A stretch of 42,651 nt of DNA from Bacteroidales bacterium (lineage in GTDB: Bacteria; Bacteroidota; Bacteroidia; Bacteroidales; WCHB1-69): contig JAFZXM010000028.1 of assembly GCA_017616775.1 (NCBI GenBank), forward strand, positions 66,172 to 108,822, read 5' to 3'. The first letter of the stretch is position 1. Each line of letters opens with the position of its first letter. Positions 7,606 through 15,530 of this stretch are shown in pieces. The notes below the pieces were generated by a model. That model saw only the letters and a list, made by a program, of their open reading frames with translations. It searched no databases and had not been told where the DNA came from. A program made the translations under genes and the position numbers.

Positions 7606-8880
7606 ATGTTACGTAATATGATAAATTGGAAAGTGATATTGAGTGCGGTGTGTTGCACGTTGATTATGACAAACGGTGCATTTGCACAAAAAGGTTCAGA
7701 AGAACAAAAGAAAAAAGTAGCTAAAAAATCGGCAACGGAGCAAGTGGATCCCACGTTGATATCGGCAGACAAATTGCCGGAAGGTGTTGCCCGCACCTTC
7801 AAAAAACGTTTTGCATCGGCTACGGATGTACAATGGCATAACAGCGGAGATACTGTCTACACGGCCTGTTATACCATGAAAGAAAGCTCCGTGGAATCGG
7901 ACTTCGGGGCATCGGGATATTGGATATCCACCACCGAAAGCATGGATCCCGAAAGTTTGCTTTCCTCTTGTTATAAAACCATAGCCCTGTATTATCCCGT
8001 GTATAAAATCCGCGCGGCATATAAAATAACAAGGAGTGACAAAAACAATCAGTTTTTGGTGCATATCACTGAAGGTAAGCAGGCAAAAACAGCGGCTCCC
8101 GTCAAAATGTATCTGGACAAATCCGGCAAATTGATCAACATTATAGAACCCGAAGAGCAGCAGTCCAAAGAAGAATATGTGGATAAAAAAGCACAAAAAG
8201 AAGAGGCCAAATTGAAAAAAGAATTTGAATCCGACAGGCAGATGGACATATATCCCGCCAAAATAGATGGCAGTGAATTGCCCAACGGCATTCAAAAATG
8301 GGTGGATAAAAATTATCCCGATTACATATTTAAAAAAGTGGATTATGTGGTGGAAGAAGAGTTTGCCGATGAAGGAAATATCTATAGAATCATCATCCAA
8401 CGCAACGGTATTAACCAGCCTCATGCCACGGTGTGGTTCACCCGTGACGGAAATTTCCTGAAATTGGTGGATGAATACAGAGAAATAGAACAAACGGCAG
8501 AGCGTACCAAGGTGGAGAAAAGAGAGGTGAGCGAAGCCTTTAAAAACGCTTTTGCATTGCAATATCCTGACATGACTGCCCAATGGGAAGAGTGGGACGA
8601 AGGCTGGAAGGCGGTGTTTAACAATAAATACGGAAAAAATACGGCCTATTACGATAATCAGGCGCAATGGCAATATACCCGCAATGAAATGGATTATGCC
8701 AAAGTGCCTTATGCCGTACGTACGGCAGTGGAAACAGCCTACCCCAAAGGGGAAGTGGTTCATGCTTACAAGGTGACGGCTCCTGAAGTAAAACCTTATT
8801 ACACTTTGGAGGTGTACCTTAAAAAAGACAAATCCACTCAAGAGGTGGATCTGATGCAAAACGGCAAACCTCTTCAATAG
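7606..8880 (+). CDS. Exported PepSY-like repeat protein
   Basis: 424 residues with a signal peptide (cleavage near 'GAFA|Q', residue 27). After a Lys-rich linker come three or more units of roughly 80-100 residues of the PepSY-like (DUF2874, BLIP-like) type: each has a short helix of the form 'LPEGVARTFKKRFASATDVQW', 'LPNGIQKWVDKNYPDYIF' or 'VPYAVRTAVETAYPKGEVV', followed by strands with W/Y-rich edges ('WEEWDEGWKAVF'). Such proteins are periplasmic and of unknown role, suspected to bind peptides or inhibit enzymes. An alternative ATG lies at 7618. The U32 gene starts three bases after its stop, so the two probably share an mRNA; a functional link is not evident. Confidence 0.75.
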   Translation: MLRNMINWKVILSAVCCTLIMTNGAFAQKGSEEQKKKVAKKSATEQVDPTLISADKLPEGVARTFKKRFASATDVQWHNSGDTVYTACYTMKESSVESDFGASGYWISTTESMDPESLLSSCYKTIALYYPVYKIRAAYKITRSDKNNQFLVHITEGKQAKTAAPVKMYLDKSGKLINIIEPEEQQSKEEYVDKKAQKEEAKLKKEFESDRQMDIYPAKIDGSELPNGIQKWVDKNYPDYIFKKVDYVVEEEFADEGNIYRIIIQRNGINQPHATVWFTRDGNFLKLVDEYREIEQTAERTKVEKREVSEAFKNAFALQYPDMTAQWEEWDEGWKAVFNNKYGKNTAYYDNQAQWQYTRNEMDYAKVPYAVRTAVETAYPKGEVVHAYKVTAPEVKPYYTLEVYLKKDKSTQEVDLMQNGKPLQ

Positions 8881-8883
8881 CCT

Positions 8884-10716
8884 ATGCCGGTATTGGAATT
8901 ATTGGCTCCCGCCAAAAATGTATTGATGGCCAAAACGGCTGTCAATCACGGAGCCGATGCCGTATATATGGGCGGTACCGCTTTCGGTGCCCGTCAAAAT
9001 GCGTGCAATTCATTGTCAGACATACAGCAAGCGGTGCAATATGCACATCAATATCACGCAAAAGTGTATGTGACACTTAATACCATATTGTATGACAATG
9101 AATTGGAGCAAGCCCGTAAAATGGCGTTTGATTTGTATGATATAGGAGCCGATGCGCTGATTATACAGGATATGTCTTTGCTAAGCATGTCTCTGCCGCC
9201 GATAGCTTTGCACGCAAGCACCCAAATGCACAATGCGGACGTGCAGAAAATAAAACATTATCGGCAGTGGGGGCTCAGCAGGGTGATATTGGCGCGCGAA
9301 TTGTCATTGGAACAAATACGTTTCATTCATCAGGAATGCGACATGGATTTGGAATGTTTTGTGCATGGAGCCTTGTGCGTATGCTATAGCGGACAATGTT
9401 ATCTGAGTTACAGCATGGGCAACAGAAGTGCCAACCGCGGAGCTTGTGCGCAGCCTTGCAGACTTGAATACGAACTGCTGGATGCCGGTGCCGGCACCGT
9501 GATGCCGCCCGGACATTATTTGTCGCTGAAAGATATGAACCGCAAGCATTATATCGCCCAAATGGCGGCGGCAGGCGTGCGTTCGTTCAAAATAGAAGGA
9601 AGACTTAAAGACGAATATTACGTCGCCAATGTGGTGAGCGCCTATCGCAAGCAACTGGACGCTTTGTTGGAAGATATGCCCCATTTGTATTCCAAGGCTT
9701 CCTTGGGAAAGGTGAATTTCGATTTTGAGCCCGATGAAGGCAAAACGTTTAATCGTGGTTTCACCTCCTATTTTATCCGGGGCAGCAGAGAAAAAACCGC
9801 CAACTTTTTCACGCCCAAGTCCATGGGCAAATATTTGGGAAAAATAGACAGGTGTACTCCTGCAACATTTCATGTGGATACGGAAGCAAGCATCGCCAAC
9901 GGTGACGGGCTCTGCTGGGTGAATGCACAGGGAAAGCTGGAAGGCATGAGTGTTAACAAGGTGCAAAACAACCATGTGTTCAAGCATAAGGATTTGAAGG
10001 TGGAAAAAGGACTGTCTGTCTATCGGAATTATGATATAGCCTATTTGAATGTGCTTAAGCGGGAGCGCACCGTGCGGAAAATACCAATTAACATTGCCGT
10101 TTCGGAGAGCAACAGGCAGTATCATATAACGCTTACCGACGAGGCCGGTAACAGTTCCTGTGAGGTGATAGACTTGACAGGCATGGAAAAAGCCAAAAAC
10201 GAGAGTATGGCTCGCAACAATATAGTCACACAATTGAGTAAAAGCAGCGATTCCGTGTTTGAAACGGTAAAGGTGGACGTGTCGGTGCCGGAATTATATT
10301 TTATTCCCATGTCGCTACTCAATAATGCCCGCAGAAATCTGTTTGAAAAACATGCGGAAAAATTGTCGGAATGTTATGTCAGACCGTTGCCCCGGCCCAA
10401 AAACAAGGATATGGGATTGAACATGCATTTGAATTATAAAGCGAATGTGAGTAATAAGGCCGCAAAACATTTTTATGAAAGCCAGGGCGCAATTGTGGAC
10501 GAAATGGCGGTGGAATGCACCCATAACCTTGCCGGCAAGGAGGTGATGCGTACCAAATATTGCCTGCGTTATGAATTAAATGCCTGCCTGTTGTCCCAAA
10601 ATGCGAAAAAATTGCCTTCCTCCTTGTGCTTGAGGTATAAAGAGCATGTGTTTGACTTGGATTTCGACTGCAGCAGGTGTGAAATGACGTTAAGGAAAAG
10701 ACAGCAATGCGATTAG
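8884..10716 (+). CDS. Peptidase U32 family protein (RlhA/TrhP-like rRNA/tRNA hydroxylation type)
   Basis: 610 residues. The U32 domain opens with 'LELLAPAKNVLMAKTAVNHG' (residues 4-23) and has the family signature 'CFVHGALCVCYSGQC' (158-172) followed by 'NRSANRGACAQPCRLEY' (180-196). C165, C172, C188 and possibly C192 or C158 are candidate [4Fe-4S] ligands. Despite the name, characterised members are not proteases: RlhA and TrhP make hydroxylated bases in 23S rRNA and tRNA, and UbiU/UbiV hydroxylate ubiquinone precursors. The long C-terminal region (about residues 330-610) resembles the RlhA-type arrangement rather than the short UbiV form, so hydroxylation of an RNA base is my best guess. 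Known E. coli RlhA is similar in length. It lies three bases after the PepSY-like gene. Confidence 0.8.
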   Translation: MPVLELLAPAKNVLMAKTAVNHGADAVYMGGTAFGARQNACNSLSDIQQAVQYAHQYHAKVYVTLNTILYDNELEQARKMAFDLYDIGADALIIQDMSLLSMSLPPIALHASTQMHNADVQKIKHYRQWGLSRVILARELSLEQIRFIHQECDMDLECFVHGALCVCYSGQCYLSYSMGNRSANRGACAQPCRLEYELLDAGAGTVMPPGHYLSLKDMNRKHYIAQMAAAGVRSFKIEGRLKDEYYVANVVSAYRKQLDALLEDMPHLYSKASLGKVNFDFEPDEGKTFNRGFTSYFIRGSREKTANFFTPKSMGKYLGKIDRCTPATFHVDTEASIANGDGLCWVNAQGKLEGMSVNKVQNNHVFKHKDLKVEKGLSVYRNYDIAYLNVLKRERTVRKIPINIAVSESNRQYHITLTDEAGNSSCEVIDLTGMEKAKNESMARNNIVTQLSKSSDSVFETVKVDVSVPELYFIPMSLLNNARRNLFEKHAEKLSECYVRPLPRPKNKDMGLNMHLNYKANVSNKAAKHFYESQGAIVDEMAVECTHNLAGKEVMRTKYCLRYELNACLLSQNAKKLPSSLCLRYKEHVFDLDFDCSRCEMTLRKRQQCD

Positions 10717-10796
10717 CGGGCAGCATCAACGTCCATTCAACAACAATCAGGGGAAAAATTACTTTCCAATTTGGCGGATTGATTGGAAAAAAATGT

Positions 10797-10804
10797 TATC
10801 TTTG
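10797..10804 (+). promoter_or_regulatory. -7 box TATCTTTG of DUF6913-like gene
   Basis: A perfect -7 box 24 bases before the ATG at 10829. The in-frame ATG at 10793 lies at the box itself and so cannot be the start. Confidence 0.65.
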
Positions 10805-10828
10805 CCAATCATTATCAAAAAAGCGCAT

Positions 10829-11362
10829 ATGAGTATAATTAGTGAGCGACAATATAAAATGCGGATGTCGGATTTTTACCGTCGTCAATCCAAGCGCATG
10901 GCTGTGCTCACTGAATTGGAGCAGGCTTCCAGCATCGCTTTGTTCCTGTCGTGTGACAATATGGAATATTGGCAAAAAGTGCAAAAAGATGTATGTGCAT
11001 GGAAGAGTGAAAACGCATCACAAAGAACCGTATTTTGCTATATATCACAAAAAAAGCCCAAAGATATCAGCCTTGGGCAAGAGGTGAATTTTATATTCAA
11101 AACGGGCAATATATGGGGAAATCGTTTTAGTAAGGAATGTGTTGAAAGTCTGCAAAGTAAAACCTATAGTGTGATGATAGATACGGATGAAAAGCCTAAA
11201 ACGGATTCCTTGTTGCTGAAGTCCATGTTGAATGCTTCTCTCCGTATAGGTCGTAATGCACAATACATAGATAATTATGACATAGTAATACAAGTTAACA
11301 AAGCGGTTTCGCCTACAGCGTTTCTTACAGAGGTGGAATCGTATTTACATCAATTGGTATAA
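10829..11362 (+). CDS. DUF6913-like cytoplasmic protein
   Basis: 177 residues, no signal peptide. A basic N-terminal helix ('MRMSDFYRRQSKRM') is followed by an alpha/beta domain with 'SSIALFLSCDNMEYWQKVQ' and a conserved-looking C-terminal block 'LLLKSMLNASLRIGRNAQYI' then 'NYDIVIQVN'. This arrangement, in which a stretch ending in a small hydrophobic 'A-x-RIG' precedes a 'D-x-x-I' strand, matches my recollection of the Bacteroidota family DUF6913, of unknown function. The start is fixed by the promoter at 10797-10804. The C69 peptidase gene begins 19 bases downstream and may be co-transcribed. Confidence 0.6.
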   Translation: MSIISERQYKMRMSDFYRRQSKRMAVLTELEQASSIALFLSCDNMEYWQKVQKDVCAWKSENASQRTVFCYISQKKPKDISLGQEVNFIFKTGNIWGNRFSKECVESLQSKTYSVMIDTDEKPKTDSLLLKSMLNASLRIGRNAQYIDNYDIVIQVNKAVSPTAFLTEVESYLHQLV

Positions 11363-11381
11363 CAAATTAAACAGTAAAAAA

Positions 11382-13130
11382 ATGAATAAGAAGAAATTGA
11401 TTTATTTGACATTGGTAAGCGTGTTTCTTTTTGCAAACGGAACAGCAAATGCCTGTACAAATTTTTTGGTAACCAAAGGAGCAACCAAATGCGGTTCCAA
11501 TTTTGTTACATACGCAGCGGATTCGCATACATTGTATGGCGAATTGTATTATCGTCCTGCAGCCACTTATCCTGCCGGCACCATGATGGACATATACGAA
11601 TGGGATACCGGTAAAAAGTTAGGACAAATAGAGCAGGCTCTCCGGACTTATTCCGTAGTGGGAAACATGAACGAGCACCAATTGGTGATAGCCGAAACCA
11701 CCTATGGGGGAAGAGAAGAATTGGTGGATAAAGACGGTATTATGGATTATGGCAATTTGATATATATTACCTTGCAAAGAGCGAAAAATGCCCGTGAGGC
11801 CATCAAAATAATGTCGGAATTGCTTACCAAATACGGTTATGCAAGCGAAGGCGAATCCTTTTCCATTGCCGATCCCAACGAAGTGTGGATGATGGATTTG
11901 ATAGGCAAAGGACAAAAAATATTGGATAAAAAAGGCAATCCCGATGCCAAACGCAATACCAAAGGTGCAGTGTGGGTGGCCATGCGTATTCCCGACGGTT
12001 ATGTGGGCGGTCATGCCAATCAGGCACGTATTACCAATATTCCCAAAGAAGACGGAAAGAAGGTGATATCATCCAAAAATTTGTCCAAAATATTTCTTCC
12101 GACGGTAGAAGTGGTTTATGCTTACGATGTGATATCTTATGCCAGAGCAATAGGCGTGTTTAGCGGCTCAGACGAAGAATTTAGTTTTGTGGATGCATAT
12201 GCCCCCGTCACTTTTAGCGGCGCCCGCGCTTGTGAAGCCAGGGTGTGGGCTGCTTTTATGCGTATCAACAGAGCGGAAGCCGCCCAATATGAAGATTATG
12301 CCCGCGGTGAAAATCTGCAACACAGAATGCCGCTGTGGATAAAACCTACAGAAAAATTGGATGTGCAAGATGTGATGGCTCTTATGAGGGACCATTATGA
12401 AGGCACTTCCATGGATATGACCAAAGATAAAGGTGCAGGACCGTATGAATGTCCTTATCGTTGGAGACCGATGAATTGGAAATATGAAGGCAAAGCATAT
12501 ATACACGAAAGAGCTACCTCCACCCAGCAAACAGGATTCTCTTTCGTTGCCCAATGCCGCGGCAAATATCCCGATCCGGTAGGAGGAGTGCTGTGGTTCG
12601 GTGTGGATGATACCTATAGCACTTGTTATGTGCCCATATTTTGCGGTATCACCAAAGTGCCCCGTTGTTTTATGGAAGGTAACGGTGATATGATGACTTA
12701 TTCCAACACCTCCGCATTCTGGTTGTTCAATAGAGTAAGTAATTTTGCTTATTCCCGTTACAATGCCATGATAGTTGATATTCAAAAAGTGCAGAACAGC
12801 TTGGAGACCGATTTTGTGAAATTGGTGGAAGAACAATCGCCTGTGTTTGCCCAACATTATAATCAGGATGCAGGAAAAGCCATCATGGAATTGAATAAAT
12901 TTTCGGCACAACAGTCGGAAAGAATGTTTAAAGAATGGACAGCCCTTTCGGAATATCTGCTTGTAAAATATGTGGACGGCAACATCAAAAAGGAAAAAGA
13001 CGGCAAATTCGAAAGCAACGGCTATCAATCCAACTATTCAGCTTTTCCTATGCAACCCAATTATCCCGATTGGTTCTATAAAATGATAATAGACGATGCG
13101 GGAGATAATGTTAAAGATTTAAGCAAATAA
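11382..13130 (+). CDS. Peptidase C69 family dipeptidase, exported
   Basis: 582 residues. A signal peptide ends in 'TANA', directly followed by C25 in 'CTNFLVTKGATKCGS', the N-terminal nucleophile signature of C69 (PepD-type) Ntn-hydrolases. Removal of the leader would expose the catalytic Cys without further processing. Other family blocks: 'ADSHTLYGELYYRP', 'NMNEHQLVIAETTYGGREE' (about residues 91-109), 'SFSIADPNEVWMMDLIGKG', and 'CEARVWAAFMRIN'. It cleaves di- or short peptides, here in the periplasm or outside the cell, which suits peptide use by a gut or host-associated Bacteroidales. A paralogue with different N-terminal processing lies at 30795. Confidence 0.88.
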   Translation: MNKKKLIYLTLVSVFLFANGTANACTNFLVTKGATKCGSNFVTYAADSHTLYGELYYRPAATYPAGTMMDIYEWDTGKKLGQIEQALRTYSVVGNMNEHQLVIAETTYGGREELVDKDGIMDYGNLIYITLQRAKNAREAIKIMSELLTKYGYASEGESFSIADPNEVWMMDLIGKGQKILDKKGNPDAKRNTKGAVWVAMRIPDGYVGGHANQARITNIPKEDGKKVISSKNLSKIFLPTVEVVYAYDVISYARAIGVFSGSDEEFSFVDAYAPVTFSGARACEARVWAAFMRINRAEAAQYEDYARGENLQHRMPLWIKPTEKLDVQDVMALMRDHYEGTSMDMTKDKGAGPYECPYRWRPMNWKYEGKAYIHERATSTQQTGFSFVAQCRGKYPDPVGGVLWFGVDDTYSTCYVPIFCGITKVPRCFMEGNGDMMTYSNTSAFWLFNRVSNFAYSRYNAMIVDIQKVQNSLETDFVKLVEEQSPVFAQHYNQDAGKAIMELNKFSAQQSERMFKEWTALSEYLLVKYVDGNIKKEKDGKFESNGYQSNYSAFPMQPNYPDWFYKMIIDDAGDNVKDLSK

Positions 13131-13156
13131 GCCGTTATCATATATTATTGCATGAT

Positions 13157-14071
13157 ATGGCATTGTATCTTACAGTATTAGGAAGCAGTTCGGCTACGCC
13201 TACCCTCAACAGGCATCCGAGTGCCTTTTTATTGCGAAGCGACAAAATGCGTTCCCTCATGCTCATAGATTGTGGTGAGGGAACGCAAATACAATTGCGT
13301 CGCTATGGAATATGCATGCAGAAAATTTCCCATATATTCATCAGCCATCTTCACGGGGACCATTTTTTCGGATTGGTGGGCTTTTTGTTGTCCCAAAGTT
13401 TACTCGGACGTAAGAACACCTTGCATGTGTATGCCCACAGCCCGTTGAAAAAAATTCTTAAAACAATATTGGATGTGGATAAAACCGTGCTGCAATATCC
13501 GCTGGAATTTCATACTGTCAGGTCGGGAAGCCATATACTGTTGGAGGACGAAAAAATACAGGTAAAAGCGTTTCCTCTCCTGCACAGCGTGCCCACTCAC
13601 GGTTTTTTGTTCAAGGAAAAAGGCTATCCTTATGTGATTAAGAAGTCGTTTTTGGAAACACACAACATCAGCAAGCAGTGGATGGAAAGAATTAAAAAAG
13701 GAGAAGCATATACCGATGAAAGCGGAACCCGCTACCCGTTGAAAATGATAGCGGAGAAAGAGACTAATTTAAGATCTTTCGCCTATTGTTCCGATACCGC
13801 TTATTTTCCCGAATTGGCACGCAAAGTGAAAAATGTGAATATGCTTTATCACGAAGCTACTTTTATGGCAGATTTGGAAAACGCCGCCAACGACAAAAAG
13901 CATTCCACCACAATACAGGCGGCCAATATAGCAAAAGCAGCCCAAGCGGATAATTTGTTGATAGGACATTTTTCTGCACGGTATAAAGACATCCATCAGC
14001 TGCAACAAGAAGCCCGGACAGTTTTCCCGAATACTTTCGTCGCCTTGGAAGGCGCTACATTTAAGATATAA
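13157..14071 (+). CDS. rnz: Ribonuclease Z
   Basis: 304 residues from the ATG at 13157; an in-frame TTG at 13148 is less likely. The metallo-beta-lactamase fold is clear: 'LGSSSATPTLNRHPSAF' at the N-terminus, 'LMLIDCGEGTQIQLRRYG' (35-51), and the metal motif HxHxDH as H64-H66-D68-H69 in 'FISHLHGDHFFG'. Later ligands appear as H145 in 'PLLHSVPTHGF', D in 'AYCSDTAYFPE', and 'HFSARY'. It is the endonuclease that removes 3' trailers from tRNA precursors. The length matches bacterial RNase Z. A strong terminator follows at 14117. Confidence 0.92.
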   Translation: MALYLTVLGSSSATPTLNRHPSAFLLRSDKMRSLMLIDCGEGTQIQLRRYGICMQKISHIFISHLHGDHFFGLVGFLLSQSLLGRKNTLHVYAHSPLKKILKTILDVDKTVLQYPLEFHTVRSGSHILLEDEKIQVKAFPLLHSVPTHGFLFKEKGYPYVIKKSFLETHNISKQWMERIKKGEAYTDESGTRYPLKMIAEKETNLRSFAYCSDTAYFPELARKVKNVNMLYHEATFMADLENAANDKKHSTTIQAANIAKAAQADNLLIGHFSARYKDIHQLQQEARTVFPNTFVALEGATFKI

Positions 14072-14116
14072 AAGACGGCTGAATTTGTGTGATATAAAAA
14101 ACAGAGATGTCCATGT

Positions 14117-14155
14117 AAAAAAAAAACGGGATTTTTTTCAATCCCGTTTTTTTTT
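14117..14155 (+). terminator. Strong intrinsic terminator after rnz
   Basis: AACGGGAT at about 14125-14132 pairs with ATCCCGTT at 14141-14148, flanked by an A run on the left and a T run on the right. The flanking runs extend the stem and make it usable in both directions. Confidence 0.85.
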
Positions 14156-14157
14156 GC

Positions 14158-14209
14158 TATTTTTGCAAAAGTTGTTTTTTAGTAAATCTGCATTTGTGAC
14201 TTGAATGTG
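14158..14209 (+). repeat. Promoter-leader repeat (copy 2), separated from its gene by an insertion
   Basis: A -7 box TATTTTTG at 14158-14165, 24 bases of spacer, then GCATTTGTGACTTGAAT and GTG at 14207-14209. Spacing and core are the same as in copy 3 (41894-41945), where the core runs straight into ATG and the surface-protein gene. In copy 3 the start is followed by GCT and ATTAAAAAT. Here the matching ATTAAAAAT is found only at 14392, after about 180 extra bases, so the native promoter has been displaced from its gene. The initiator position now reads GTG. Confidence 0.6.
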
Positions 14210-14217
14210 GTTTTATT

Positions 14218-14391
14218 TTTAGTGCTGCATCCCGCTTATGCCATGCTTTCGCTCCATTCTGCGACGAAAAAAAAAAACAGCAAAAAAAAGGAAATGAAAG
14301 AAATAAAAATGTAATTTTGCAATGTCAAACTGACAAAGAACAGTTATCTTAATCCGAAGCAAAAATGGTCTAAAGAATGGGAAGCACTATA
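14218..14391 (+). mobile_element. MITE-like element A with outward promoter
   Basis: The right part (about 14289-14391) matches the reverse complement of 42511-42622. Over the last 76 bases before the shared edge CACTATA there are 14 differences and no gaps, 12 of them transitions. The right end read inward is TATAGTGCTTCCCATTC; the left end, TTTAGTGCTGCATCCCGC at about 14218-14235, is a poorer match but plausible as the opposite terminal inverted repeat. It contains no gene. It sits between the conserved leader (copy 2) and the body of the T9SS-type gene, in a position where the paralogous locus has no insertion. It carries a -7 box at 14312 that reads out of the right end into that gene. 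I see no clear target duplication. Confidence 0.6.
14312..14319 (+). promoter_or_regulatory. Outward -7 box TAATTTTG inside element A
   Basis: A perfect TAnnTTTG box, identical in both copies of the element, 91 bases before the ATG at 14410 and 58 bases before an in-frame ATG at 14377 that lies inside the element. It could replace the native promoter at 14158. Confidence 0.5.
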
Positions 14392-14409
14392 ATTAAAAAT
14401 ACAAATAAC

Positions 14410-15528
14410 ATGAACAGAGTGATGATTATTTTATGCGCTTTGTTCCTTATAAGCAGTGTGCAGGCACAAAGTATTTCCATAAAGTGGACATGTACGCTGA
14501 ATTGCGAGTGGATTCAAGCAGATAGTGTTGTTGTCATAGACGGAGATTTATCGTATGAGGAAAGGCATATTTTTTATTATCCCGATACAATGTTAGTATT
14601 GAATGTGACTGACATAAAGGAACAGTCACAGAATGATGCAGCATTGAACATATATCCCAATCCTTCAAAAGGATATGCAAATATTCAATACACTAATAAT
14701 AAGAATGGAAATGTGAAAATGAAGATGGTGGATATGGCTGGTAAAGTGTTGCTGTCCAAAGAACAATATTTGGAACCGGGAACTTATCATTTTGCATTGT
14801 CTATTGCGAATAAAGGAGTATATGTATTAATATTTCAAAGTCAAGGTAGTACCATTGTCAAAAAAATCATCAATATATTTCAAGGAGGTAGTAATGATAT
14901 GGTTTTGGATAAAACAGAAACACCATCCAATTACCGATTAGATATAAAAAATAACAATCGTCGGAAAAGCAGTAAAATATTGGACATCAGGGCATATTAC
15001 ACGTCGAATGATAGTTTGATGGTAAAGAGACATTATGTAAATACGAGTAGTGATACCGACATTGTATTTTCTTTTTTCGATAAGAATGGGATAGATACCA
15101 TTTCTATCGTTGATTATGCAAAAACAATTCCTGAATGTATTTTTAATCATACACATTTATATCAAGATAAGGATTTCTTAAATGATATATCCGTATATAA
15201 CCGATATGAATTCATAGAATGCAATTTTCCGTATTATTTAGTGATTAATAATCAAAGCAGGCTGGATTCCGTATTCTATTGTAATCCGGACGCTGCATTT
15301 ACTAATATAGATTTTACAAAACAAAGCATTATATTGGTTGCGATAACCTTTCCTAACGTAACACAGGATTTGTATCCTTATAGCTTTGAACGGACATGTG
15401 CCAATGATTATTATTTGAATATGAAATTCAAAGATTGCCATCTTACGGCTTTGGACCGCAGGAGTTATTTTTTTGTAGTGGATGGCTCTTATGGGCAAAA
15501 TGATATAAAAATTAAGATTTTTTATTAA
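14410..15528 (+). CDS. Surface protein with internal T9SS-type sorting-domain module
   Basis: 372 residues from ATG 14410. An in-frame ATG at 14377, inside element A, would add 11 residues. The signal peptide ends at 'SVQA|Q'. Residues 21-76 form a short N-terminal domain with Cys28 and Cys32. Residues about 77-157 match the type IX secretion C-terminal sorting domain (type A): 'LNIYPNPSKGYANIQY', 'MVDMAGKVLL', 'GVYVLIFQSQGSTIVKKI'. Here the module is followed by over 200 more residues (about 160-372) of beta-rich sequence I do not recognise, whereas true sorting domains end the protein. This layout is seen in some Bacteroidales surface proteins. The paralogue at 41943 is closely similar up to residue 165. 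The gene is AT-rich compared with its neighbours, suggesting transfer or rapid turnover. Confidence 0.75.
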   Translation: MNRVMIILCALFLISSVQAQSISIKWTCTLNCEWIQADSVVVIDGDLSYEERHIFYYPDTMLVLNVTDIKEQSQNDAALNIYPNPSKGYANIQYTNNKNGNVKMKMVDMAGKVLLSKEQYLEPGTYHFALSIANKGVYVLIFQSQGSTIVKKIINIFQGGSNDMVLDKTETPSNYRLDIKNNNRRKSSKILDIRAYYTSNDSLMVKRHYVNTSSDTDIVFSFFDKNGIDTISIVDYAKTIPECIFNHTHLYQDKDFLNDISVYNRYEFIECNFPYYLVINNQSRLDSVFYCNPDAAFTNIDFTKQSIILVAITFPNVTQDLYPYSFERTCANDYYLNMKFKDCHLTALDRRSYFFVVDGSYGQNDIKIKIFY

Positions 15529-15530
15529 TT

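Noticed and set aside
7696..8877. Long open frame of 393 codons on the minus strand opposite the PepSY-like gene
   Set aside because: The plus-strand protein has a signal peptide and repeated domains. The minus-strand translation is rich in His, Phe and Cys without any motif, as expected for a shadow frame.
9304..10233. Minus-strand frame of 309 codons inside the U32 gene
   Set aside because: Same reason: composition is that of a reverse-complement shadow, and the U32 motifs are on the plus strand.
14207..14314. Open frame of 35 codons from the GTG of leader copy 2, beginning with a hydrophobic stretch
   Set aside because: It runs into the inserted element and ends in poly-Lys from an A-rich tract. 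It is best explained as the chance fusion of a leader with the insertion.
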